A stretch of DNA of 64,000 bases. Source: Angiostrongylus vasorum (taxonomy: Eukaryota; Nematoda; Chromadorea; Rhabditida; Metastrongylidae). The DNA is taken from contig JADANN010000032.1 of the NCBI GenBank assembly GCA_018806985.1, positions 3,741,501-3,805,500 on the forward strand, read 5' to 3'. The position numbers and the translations under genes were made by a program. Below, in pieces: positions 53,969 through 64,000 of the stretch (position 1 is the stretch's first letter; each line of letters starts with the position of its first letter). The notes beneath the pieces are model-generated. The model was not told the origin of the DNA. It was given only the letters and a program-made list of their open reading frames with translations, and searched no databases.

Positions 53969-54454
53969 AATTATAATTATTATCACCGTCAATCACCACT
54001 AGTCAATTGTTATTCAATTATTAATTATCGATTGAATCTATGTTCTGAAAAAAAGCCAGCATACCCTGGAAAAAGACTGATTACTTCGGGCTAAGATTGA
54101 AGAAGAGCTACTGAAGAAGGTCTCCGGCCCAGCAATGATTTAATCCCTAAGCTGATCCACGAACAAACTCACCATGCTTTACCGATATATCATAAAATGC
54201 ATCAACTTCTAAGAAAAAATTACGACTAAAAGGAGCAATTTTTTTCTTGGACTACTACTTACTGTACTACGAACATTAACTACTTTTTGCCCAAATATGT
54301 GATCTTGGGGGTGGTTTCGGCTCGAAGTTGTCTTCATATAACTCTATATTTTTTTATAAGTTCAACGTTAAAACTTGGCAAGAATGTTAGTAGGAAGTTC
54401 ACGAAATGATGAATCAACTGACATTATTCAACCAAAGCAGCACAAAATGGGGTG

Positions 54455-54511
54455 CAGTTGGATGGGTGAATTGGAAGAAGTCCGTATTGACGATGACGAT
54501 GATGGTAAGTC
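54455..54511 (+). CDS. weak plus-strand exon candidate (MGCSWMGELEE)
   Basis: ATG at 54455 reads MGCSWMGELEEVRIDDDD with a good donor GTAAGT at 54512. No next exon was found, and a minus-strand frame over 54,500-54,607 with acceptor TTTTTTAG competes. Neither is convincing. Confidence 0.2.
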
Positions 54512-54964
54512 GCCGTGATGGCTTGCAGCCTTCGTCGTAACCGAGCAGCGGTTTCGATTAACGTCGTTGTTGAAGAAAGCGAGATTGCAGTGACTTTGGA
54601 CGGAAGCTAAAAAACAATCACATACCGGTTCAGAATTCGCGCCACACCCTACCGAAACAAGACGTTACATATTGATCAGAGCGAATCATCTTTATGCTTA
54701 AGTGTTGTTAAGGATGGGTTTGTGATGATGGTGATGATGATTTCTTCGCTGTGAACAACAGCATCCACAAGCCAGATGGATGAACGATAAGAGAGCAATA
54801 AGGAGATCTGAGGCGGCATCGTTTGTAGGTGCACTTGTCAACTACGATGTTATCAATGAAGCGACAAGGTTCGGATATGGTCCAGCAAATATTCGTTAGT
54901 TTAAACATCTTGTTGTTTCGAAATTCCTTTTACCTTTCTGTATTCAAAAAAACGAACTGCCAAT

Positions 54965-55062
54965 TAAAGAAAGCAAAGGAGGGCGAAAGAGAAAAAGAAA
55001 GAAAAAGAGGGAGAGAAAGAGATGGAGAGATAGGCAGGGAAGGAGGAAGCCAGAGAAAGACA
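54965..55062 (+). repeat. purine-rich (GAGA/AAAG) tract
   Basis: GAAAGAGAAAAAGAAAGAAA-type simple sequence of about 100 bp. Confidence 0.8.
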
Positions 55063-55469
55063 GGTTGTTGAGAAAACCAGGTAAATCAAAAATCCTTGGA
55101 GGAAAAAGTGGAACACACCAAAACAAAACCTCAAACTCTATAACAAACCGGTTTCTACGCCTAATTAATCTATAAAGGAATAAGTAAATGACATGAATGA
55201 TTTACCAAAAGTGTCTAAATGGGTTTTAACTAACTTAACTTTATTTAACTACATTTTTTGGTTGAAAATATTCCAAAGAGTTCACAATGAATTTTTACAG
55301 GCCAGCAGTCCAATGTGGCGCTTAAAAGCTGGAGCTATGAAGCTCAATGTCAATAGAAATTCTTCAACGAGCAGTGAAGCAAAACTTTTCTTAAAATACT
55401 GACGTGTTTGAAACAAAGATTTGAGACAATTTTTCCAGTGCACGGTAAACGTCATTTTATTTATTTATT

Positions 55470-55840
55470 TTTTTTTATGACCAGTCTTCACGTCTATTGT
55501 GCGGATCTCAGCACTTCTCACATCCGATTAGTTTCCTGGCATCCACTCACTGTCCACGAAGAACTTCCAATTTTCACGTGTGGCTTCCATTGGTGCTTGA
55601 GGATTTTCATTTCATCTAGGATGTCGTAGAATGCAGGTCGAGCAATTCTCGCTGGACTCCCGAGATAGTCGGGTTGGAGCGTTCCCAATTGGATTGTAGA
55701 GAGCGACTTTTTTCCCAGACAAGTCAGGTACCAATTTCTCCACCAATGAGGGATGAAAAGCGTGGTTGGCCTAGAGCGGAATCGAACTAGCACCATGCTC
55801 GTGATGACGGACATCACTACCACTATGCTACTCAACACCT
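55470..55840 (-). mobile_element. SINE-C copy
   Basis: CGGAATCGAACTAGCACCAT and CATCACTACCACTATGCTAC complement B and A boxes. The 106-aa frame is repeat. Confidence 0.68.
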
Positions 55841-55985
55841 AGTAAACTTACATGTAGTCTAAATTTAAAGAATGTAAAAAAACACTGTTGAAACGGAGCG
55901 TTTTGGATATACATGGAAAAAATTTTCGAAATCAGAGAATTCAGAATGGTCAAGACATTTTTTTTGAGCATTCGTCCCTAAATAT

Positions 55986-56260
55986 GGGCCCATGTGGCGC
56001 AGTGGTCGCAGGCGCCCTGAAACACACATAAGGGATCGATCCTCGCGCCCCTGGTCCACCAAGCCTTCCATCCCTCTCGGGTCGGCAAATTGGTACCAGA
56101 CTTGTCTGAGAGGATAGCAGCACTGGCTCGATACATCGGTAAGCCACCGCGAGTCATTGTAAAGGCCAGATATGCATTCATTCACCTCCGTCGATGCTTA
56201 ACGAAGTCGAATGCATGGCATGTCCCTCAGGCACTGATCAACGCTGAGAGCTTTATCCTT
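55986..56260 (+). mobile_element. SINE-A copy, full length
   Basis: CCATGTGGCGCAGTGGTCGC, AGGGATCGATCCTCGCGCCC, GATCAACGCTGAGAGCTTTA. Confidence 0.73.
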
Positions 56261-56499
56261 TTTTGGTCTTTTATTTAACCTTAAATATAGGTGGATTATT
56301 TTCTGGAAGCCCTCATAAGCTTCCATAACCAATTCCTGAGATACACCATAATCCTGGGCATTGCACTTTTAAAAAAAACCAATACCTTCACTCATTATCG
56401 AACTATAAGAAGAGTGAAAACAGGTAAACAAAAAGGTAGAATTCAGAAAACGTGTAGATACTTCGAAATCAAACTTGAAAATTGCAGCTGAGCGATTAA

Positions 56500-57590
56500 C
56501 GGAGTGAAACCGGGGCGTGGTTCGATTAGGCTCCACGTCCTTGAGAGAGTTGAAGAAAAGGACAAATGTTTAAGTGATTGAAAAGACCTTGAGCAGAAGT
56601 GAGAAGATTAAAAACAACACCTCTATGTTCGAATTCCAAGCAATGCTATCATATCTTTAACGGCTACTATACATTTTTTTTTATTTTAGATTCACCATTC
56701 TTGCTAATTTATTATAGTTGACCACTGTCGCGGCAGGCAAGTGTTCATGTGTATGGAACCTCAGCAGACAGTAAAGAATTGAGCCCACGATGCTAGATCC
56801 ACTACAGTTGAAAAAAGCTCCCAATTCTTAACCGGAAGCTAGTGCCAAAAATTCGCTACTCCTGGAGGAAGCGCCCACCGAAGCCGGCGGTAGGCGAACT
56901 TCTGGTCCAAAAAGCTTGTGGTGACAATTTTAGAGCGCCCAGGTTGGCATGTCTGGAACTCTTGGGAAAATAACAAACGCAAAGAAGAGTATCTGCTACG
57001 TGCAATGTGCTTGGGTTGGCTTGATTGACGAAGGTGAGCCGAACAACTATTGATTAAGATAGGGGACGGATAGTTTCTACAAGCAAGTATCGTTTATATG
57101 CTGAAACGATGGCGCGATAGATGGAATATGGTGAAGCCGATTCGAGGCCGACCACTAACCTGTTGCTTCCACAACCAGCCACAACAACCAGTCATCAACT
57201 AACCCATCAGATGTTTGCTTTTAGTTCAATAGCACGTACGTCAATGTTTGCTCCCACTATTGCCTTGTTATGCGTTCGTGTAAAGATTTTTTATCCGTCA
57301 ATACAAACTTTTTTAGAGCTTAGTCAGTGCTCAACATATTCTTTCTGAAAGATAAAAAAAAGAGAACCTAGAAGAACATCATCAAAAGGAATGCCCTAAG
57401 TAAGATTCTAATGAGTTCCCAGCGATGAATGTCATTAACGTCCGAGAGTAGATTAGAACTAAAAAACAAGATATTCATATGCGAGCTTGATGCACTTCTT
57501 CTCGTCTTGAAGGATGAATGTTAACTTTCACTAATCTATAAATAATGGACGAAAAAGTGTCTGGAGTTAAAAAAAACGCTTTAGGGTTAC
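56500..57590. other. no gene recognised, repeat-like
   Basis: GAAGCCGGCGGTAGGCGAAC and GCCGATTCGAGGCCGACCAC look like part of another dispersed repeat, but no second copy is clear in the window. Confidence 0.35.
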
Positions 57591-57820
57591 CCTCCCATTA
57601 GACTCCATTCGTAGCACCGTAGAAATGCTTGAGCGCATATTTAGCCCATACAATAACTTTCTGAATGTGCTGATGTGTCACATTCTTATAGAGCCAGACA
57701 AGTATGGTAGCAATTTGTTTATGCCGGGAAGGACTTGGTATGCGCTGGGGACGGAATCGAACCAAGGATTACGTGTGCATTTCAGGGTTCCTCTAACCAC
57801 TGCACTACACACACCCAATG
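57590..57820 (-). mobile_element. SINE-A copy, divergent
   Basis: CCACTGCACTACACACACCC and CGGAATCGAACCAAGGATTA complement the head. Confidence 0.6.
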
Positions 57821-58442
57821 ACGTAGAAGTAACATATAAGTTCTACTGATATTATGATAGATCGACAACATCCCTGCACATCCTTTATCATTTAGAGCCA
57901 CATTAATCACATAGTTATTTACTTACCTTCAACAGTTTAAGCAACTCAAGCAGGTACCAGTAGACTCCATTCATCCTTGTTTTCGTGTAAAAATCAGGTT
58001 TAGATTTGTGTACGACTACTGTACAATACAAAAGAAACTTATCAAATTAAAATCTGCCGCACTAATCTTATCGGTTCGTAAAGAAATCCTGTGTCTCTCA
58101 AAGTACTAAAAAATATTTCTAATTGTACCTTGCCGTTGATTTTATATTTCTAAATCAAAATTATACAAAAATTCATACAAAACTATTACAAGTAACATAA
58201 AGAGCGGACAGTACTAATGTAGAGAATAACAACGGCGATTTCAAAAAACGTTCGATTTTTCTTACCAAAACTCGAAATATCTATGATAACGTTTGCACCA
58301 AAATGTGACAGAACTCTCCCAGCAAAACTAGTTGGTGGACCACAAGGCAGAAGAAATCTCGTTTGAAATCATATGAGTGAAAAACGACGGAAAAAAAAGG
58401 TCTCTCATTGAAGACGTTTCCTAGTTCGTTCTTTTTGTGACG

Positions 58443-58511
58443 ATGCGTATTGATTTCAATGCGTTCCTAAGTGGTGCTTCTGATGTTTTAGATTTAGATC
58501 AAAATATCAAG
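58443..58511 (+). CDS. candidate first exon of an unrecognised plus-strand gene
   Basis: ATG reads MRIDFNAFLSGASDVLDLDQ, NIK and ends at donor AAG|GTGAGT, phase 0. The amphipathic, well-mixed composition looks real. No family recognised. Confidence 0.5.
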
Positions 58512-59434
58512 GTGAGTACCAATAAAGTGAGCTTTATTAATTGAAATAGAAGTCAAGAGAATATGGAAGCCTCAGCAAATAATACACAAGTTTTCCTATC
58601 GTACTAAAATTGAAGGTAGCAAGTGATTTTGTTTTCTAATGAGGTTTTTAAAACCTGACTTTTAAACATATTTTAATCGTAAAAAAACACCTTAGAAATG
58701 CCTTAGAGTTGTGCACCCTTATAGCGATAAGCAAAACATTTTCAATAAGTCTCTATGTTGTTAACTCCTAAGCTTTTCGAGTTATTGAACAAAAAAACTC
58801 GTCAGTTGTCAAAACACCTACTGACCACAAAATTTGCAACAGACGGTTAAAATCCTTCGAAAAAGTTACCCAGAGGTAAAAAATGGTATGATTGGAAAAA
58901 AGTGATAGACTGTAGGAGATAAAGAAAAGGACGAAAAAAGAAAACGTTCAATCACGGAAGAGAGAATTACCGAAAGAAAACGCAGTGAAGGAATGATCGA
59001 CTGAAAAATGAACATGACATGTAAGAAGTGAGCAGCCAAATCTTCGTTGTTTCAAGCAGACCATCAAGTGATTGTTAGGAAATAATTTACCAGAATCTTT
59101 TTGGAAAAGAAACAGCACGGAAGCCTCAAACTACAAAGTCTTTTGCTACCATGATCTTCATAAAAAAGATATTAACAAAAAACCGAATAGAATTCAACCT
59201 AAGCAGACCATGAACCAATGATTCTGATAGGGTAAGCCAAAATAAATCAGTGGAGGAAAAAATAAAGGAAGAAGAACTAAATATCTTAACGACTAAGACC
59301 ATTAAGGGATCATTTCCATAAATCAACGCCGAGTAAAGTTCAAGTTCTTCTTAGTGTAACATCAAAAACTTCCAGGATTGAACCTAACAGATGAAGTTTA
59401 CTTAATTGAGATGGCTTCATATTGTTGTCTTCAG

Positions 59435-59485
59435 CTCAATGACGTTCCTCTGTCCTATTCCAAGATCCTACAAATACATTCAACG
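59435..59485 (+). CDS. candidate second exon (LNDVPLSYSKILQIHST)
   Basis: Acceptor TTGTCTTCAG, donor ACG|GTACGA, 17 codons, phase 0. Continues the previous exon in frame; short, so chance cannot be excluded. Confidence 0.4.
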
Positions 59486-60709
59486 GTACGAATTGACTAA
59501 ACCGTTTTCGGCGGTGGTGTGGGAGAAGTAAGATCGTCGCCGTAATATGTCGATACCCAGCAATAACCGAAAACCGACCATGAATAGAACGCCATAGGTT
59601 ACAATTTTTCAGAAAAAAAAAGCTATCCACTTGACAATTCGACTGGAAGGAGAAGAATGTCGGCGTTGGTGTGGTGGTATCTGAGTCACTCAAATTGGCG
59701 TGACTGTGGCCAAACCGGAAAAGTTTTTGCATCCTTTGCTAAGAAACGGAAGGAGAGAATGAAGAAGAGAGAGAGGGAATATTGCAGAAGAGTGATGGAA
59801 AAAATAATGTAGATGACGGTAAATGACAGAAGTCCTTTGATAGAAGGTGACAAAACGAATGAGCATCATCGTGATCAGCAACGATTTTACCCAGTTCTAG
59901 AAAATAACGGCGGTAGAAGTCTTTGCATGAGTTTTAAGGTGCAAAATCAGAAGTTAGAGACAAACATCGTCGAACAGAACTACTAATCAACCGGTTGATT
60001 AACGTTGGTTGAATTTCTTTCCACGTACCTGCCATGGTTGGGTGTTTCGTGTCGGGGACGGCGCTCTATGGGTGTGGTCTCCATTTCATCTTTTTCAACA
60101 TAATAGTGTTGAATTCATCGCATTCCACTTACACTGTCATATCAGAAGGTGTCTGTTATTGTAAATCATTTTGGCAAAGGCACACCCGACAACAAAGGTC
60201 CTTGTTTTATAGAATTCATCAGCCATTGGACTTGTTTCACGTGCAACCGGATGTCGCTATTGTCCTACAAAATTACGTAGACTATGGTCAGCATCAAGCT
60301 CATCCGATCTGACCGCTGGCTGCGATAAAGTGGTATATGGTGATCGCCGACGAGCAAATTATGGATCTTGCAAAGTCCTTGGCCTGCGCATCGCCGCTAC
60401 CTCGACCCAACAACCACAACCACAACTACCGCCAGCACACCATCATCTCCGCCTCCGCAACCGTCGCCACTACCATCGTCACCGTCGCCATAGACCATAA
60501 TAAACAACACCGATAATCGCACAGTACTTGCGCCTCGTAACCCCTATGAATCATGGTAGCTGTTGTTTTGTTACTATCTTGCTCTCAGGGGACACCATCG
60601 AAGACAGAGACGAATTCTGACCTTAAAAAATCAGACGAAAAGTGCAAAAAACTGCACAAGAAAAAACAATATTTTTCAGACAATACTAATGTAGTGGTAA
60701 TAATGTACG

Positions 60710-60850
60710 ATGTAGAGGTTAGAGGTAATTGCGGTACACATATGGTGATTGGTTTGATTCCGCACCTCGGGCTAACCAGGCCCTCCATCCCTCCGGAATC
60801 AGCAAAGTGCCATACTTGTCTGGAAGGATGGAAAGGCTGACATGATATGT
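60710..60850 (+). repeat. SINE-A, 5' half
   Basis: GGTTTGATTCCGCACCTCGG (B box side) and CCAGGCCCTCCATCCCTCCG body. Confidence 0.5.
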
Positions 60851-61430
60851 GTTTAAATTGTTTTGAGCTTACACGAGGTTGATAAATTGTTCTTATTCTG
60901 CTAAGGTTTCCGCGTCTTCGTCTTCGTCACAGTTGGTGGTCCGAGTCGATGTCCACAGCTTTTCGTACTCTCGATGTGGCTTCTTCGTCATCGTACCGAC
61001 TCATATCTTCTTTAGGGAAGCACCGCTGAAATGAGGAAATCTCACCCGGCTATGCGCTTTTACACAGGACGATTGGTGTTGCTACGATTGTCCGGTGATA
61101 ATATAATATTATATGGTTTGTTTTAAATCACAATGATACCAACTTCCAAAGAAAAAACATGTATTGTCCGGAAAAAACAAGTGTTACTACCGGACAGTGA
61201 AACAAAAACAATCATTCTGGATAAAAAGAATATCGTGGTATGAGATTGCCTCATTTAAGCAGTGTTCCACTGAAGAAGGTCTGTCTCGATACGACGACGA
61301 AGTCATATCGAAAATACGAAAAACTGTGGACATCGACTCGGATCATTCGCTTTGAGGAAGACGAAGATGTGGAAACGTTAGCCGAATAAAGTCTATTTAA
61401 CAACTTTGTGTAAGCTCAACAATTTAAACA
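60850..61430. mobile_element. fold-back element with outer GTTTAAATTG ends
   Basis: GTTTAAATTGTTTTGAGCTT at 60852 and AAGCTCAACAATTTAAAC at 61412 are the outer ends; both arms contain TCTTCGTCTTC/GAAGACGAAGA. Confidence 0.68.
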
Positions 61431-61474
61431 AATGTTAGCTAGTCATACCGAGGTTAAAGCAAAGTCGGTTTTTG

Positions 61475-61600
61475 TGGACAGGCTACCACAAGTCATTGTA
61501 TGGGTCACTGTGCATTCACTCACCTCTATGATGCGGTGAATAGAATGCATGGAGCATCATTCACTAATCGAGCAGCGCCAAACTCTCTATCATGCTTTCT
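61475..61600 (+). repeat. SINE-A 3' fragment
   Basis: CCACAAGTCATTGTATGGGT and GAATAGAATGCATGGAGCAT match the SINE-A tail half. Confidence 0.45.
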
Positions 61601-62014
61601 ATTAAGTGACATAAGCAACTAAAACCTAAAAGATATCCGTTGGCTAGCATTTTTTTGGTTAATTCTCACGTACCTACGCAACATACGGCAGATCGCTGGT
61701 GTCGTAGTCATTTAGCTTGAATCTTAGTATAGCCTGGGTGTGATCGCCCTACGAAGAGAACACTTTCCACACCTGGGTTCTATAATTACCCAACGCTTAC
61801 TTGTACTTCTAGTAGCAATCCCACTAATCATCGAATTATCTGTGCAGAAACCTGTAGGGACTTAAATCGCTCTTGGAATACGCCTATGCTGCAAAATGGA
61901 CTCCGGTTTCTTCAAAGACACGAGAAACACTACAGTTCTGGCATAGGGTCATCTATTGTTATTATTTTATTTGAGGACTTATCCAGAAGTAGTTCATCAG
62001 AAATTTACTCTTAG

Positions 62015-62153
62015 ATTCCGGATATTAATAGCAAACTTCTCTACATAGATGACACTGTCGGAAATGAACGCTTGTTGTACATTCCAGTGATGAAACCCAG
62101 GAACGTTCTCCTGCTACGACGGGGCAGTAAATCACTGGGTTTTGCCGATTATG
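62015..62153 (+). CDS. candidate third exon (IPDINSKLLYIDD)
   Basis: Acceptor TACTCTTAG, donor TATG|GTTTGA. 46 codons plus one base: IPDINSKLLYIDDTVGNERL, LYIPVMKPRNVLLLRRGSKS. Clearly protein-like. Later exons were not found before the window ends. Confidence 0.5.
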
Positions 62154-62194
62154 GTTTGACAGAACAAAAAACACTAACCTGGCACCTTGAAAAG

Positions 62195-62655
62195 CCACTT
62201 CCATATAACCTCGGCGTGAATAATCAACAATATTTTCTCCTACTTATGAGGTTACGCAAGGTTTTTACAGAATTTTCATTTGGCTAGGGTTTTCGATGTC
62301 TTCGTTCCCTTCAGAGCCGTTATGATACTCGTCGATTGTTCATAAATGTTCATCCTTGCGATGTGCGTCTTCCTAGGTGGGAGTCGAGTTCTCTGAAGTG
62401 GAGCACCGGCTTGAATGAAGATTCCTCATTCGACGAGGCGCTTTTATACAATACGGTTGATGATTGACTGAATGTCATATGACAACGATTATTTTTTCTC
62501 TGAACAATCCATCCTGCAGTGGTCGCTATTATTTTAGCTGATACATAAAGAACAGCTGTGGACAATCGACATGAATCGTCGCGTCTGTGAACAAGTCCTA
62601 GACCTCGAAACGTTGGCGGAATAAAAGCTATATAACAACCTTGTGTACTCTCATG
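62195..62655. mobile_element. degenerate fold-back element
   Basis: TTATGAGGTTACGCAAGGTT near 62,245 pairs imperfectly with AACCTTGTGTACTCTCATGA near 62,637; CTCGAAACGTTGGCGGAATA is the shared motif region. Confidence 0.5.
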
Positions 62656-62659
62656 AATA

Positions 62660-63340
62660 GAACAAACTACTAACCTAATACATCGGTAGACCCCCCACAA
62701 GTGCCAAATAAGGGTCCAATCACCATTACGGAAAACAGAGTCGAAAACCATTTACTATAAAGAAGCATAGCCTTAGGAAGAAATGCTTGCTATAAACACC
62801 TTTACAGATGTAACCAATCAACATTGGTAGTAAGATTATCGAGAATTCAAGCATTTCTTCATATCGGAGGCAGAAAGGAGATTCCATGGGTGAAAAAAAC
62901 AGTTTGATGTATAATGTCGAAAAAATTAAGTACGGATAGATTAAATCACAAAAAAAGCCCGAAATTTTACGAGCAACGAGACAACTACAGATAATCGTAG
63001 CTGATAACTAGAGGCGTTGGATATAAAAGGAGTTTATCATAGTAAGGACATGGACTTCATCCTGTGAATGAAGTAATGTCTATGAATAAGTAAATGATCG
63101 CTTTTGGCCTTCTTTTTGTCCTTCTATGTGCCATCTGAAAGTGAGCCATGTAGTTTTGCTATACTAAATGGCTCAAGATTTCTCAAAAATAATAGGCCAT
63201 ATCCAAGTGAGGAAGTTCCTGGTGATTTTATGAATACTAATTGCTTGATATGCATTAAAACTAGATGGATCTTATTTGACACGATTTGACAGGGCAAAAA
63301 ATATTGTCTCAATAACAACAACAACAATAATATTGAAAAT
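62660..63340. other. no gene recognised
   Basis: Open frames on both strands overlap without splice signals; the minus-strand 92-aa frame at 63,124-63,402 runs into a SINE-A and is not supported. Confidence 0.35.
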
Positions 63341-63347
63341 AAGCGGT

Positions 63348-63605
63348 GTCTGTAGCGCAGTGAGTAGAGGTTCCCTGCAATAAACAGGCGGTCATTGGTC
63401 ATATCCCAGCCAGCGAGCTAAACAAGCCTTCAGTCGTTTCGGATTCAGAAGTTTGATACAAGACTTGTTTAGGAAGGCTAATAAAACGGTGGGCCATGGG
63501 ACGTTATTGAAAAAGTGAATTATGCATTTAACTACCTCTACGATGGCACGAATGGAAACGAATGCATCGCCAATCGATAAAGAATTGGTCAATCACGAGT
63601 GCTCC
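63348..63605 (+). mobile_element. divergent SINE-A copy
   Basis: GTGTCTGTAGCGCAGTGAGT and GGTCATTGGTCATATCCC hold degenerate A and B boxes; GAATTGGTCAATCACGAGTG is near the end. Confidence 0.55.
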
Positions 63606-64000
63606 TATCTTTTACTCTCTAGTTGATCTTCGACAAGAATGATGGCAATGATAGTAGTGACAATAAGGGCAATTAGTTCAATGTCACTACCTCTTCTCCA
63701 TGTTACAATCATCGTTTTCTTTATTCGACTTTCAAATAAGCTTATCCAGTAATGGATAAATCGCTGCCCACTTTTCAGTGCCAAGTTCAATGGTTCTATC
63801 TCTAGCAAATCGCGTTCGAATCACAGTCTTCTATTCCCAGTTTTCCATAACATCTACCTCTTTCCTTCAGTTGTTTCTTCTTCCGTAAATCAAAAGAAAA
63901 TATGGGATTTACCTCTCTCCTCCGGTTATTTCCTCTTCCGATAACAAGAAAGAATACGAGATTTTGTACACGAAAATGAATCTTAAAGAAAAACAACACG

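Noticed and set aside
62350..62751. 133-aa minus-strand frame
   Set aside because: Overlaps a degenerate fold-back element and lacks splice signals or protein-like composition.

Overview
The window is nuclear DNA of a nematode, most likely a strongylid/hookworm-type parasite. The case rests on small exons split by long GT-AG introns with TTTCAG-like acceptors, a probable spliced-leader acceptor just before a SNAP-29 start codon, a nematode-type SNAP-29 protein, and a heavy load of RTE-type LINEs and tRNA-like SINEs. There are no bacterial operons and no CRISPR arrays. Nothing was computed: all calls come from reading codons, splice sites and exon phases by eye.

Layout. (1) About 390-6,400, plus strand: a SNAP-29 (SNAP-25-family SNARE) gene in seven proposed exons. 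A decayed RTE LINE (minus strand, about 506-3,925) followed by an oppositely oriented SINE (about 3,926-4,130) sits exactly at its intron 1/exon 2 boundary, flanked by a near-perfect 16-bp target-site duplication. (2) 10,198-37,883, minus strand: a large gene reconstructed as 26 phase-compatible coding exons, giving about 1,105 aa if read to the last exon. Extra alternative exons and at least three possible 3' ends are present. No catalytic domain is visible; the protein is basic, Ser/Arg/Pro-rich, with short Trp-Pro motifs and charged helical stretches. (3) 42,907-50,056, minus strand: eleven more coding exons of the same style, probably the 5' part of longer isoforms of the same gene. A nematode-specific cytoskeletal or attachment protein (for example PAT-12-like) is only a guess from gene architecture. 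(4) 58,443-62,153, plus strand: three phase-compatible exons of an unrecognised gene, low confidence.

Introns and intergenic DNA are filled by dispersed repeats. I name four tRNA-like families SINE-A to SINE-D. The SINE-B 3' tail is closely related to the 3' end of the RTE LINE in snap-29, a LINE-SINE partnership visible inside one window. SINE-B copies repeatedly occur as head-to-head inverted pairs with RTE-like tails facing outward. A separate set of fold-back elements carries a shared ACGTTTCGGC motif near the stems. Two further LINE remnants (25.9-27.5 kb and 23.2-23.8 kb), several microsatellites and purine-rich tracts complete the picture.
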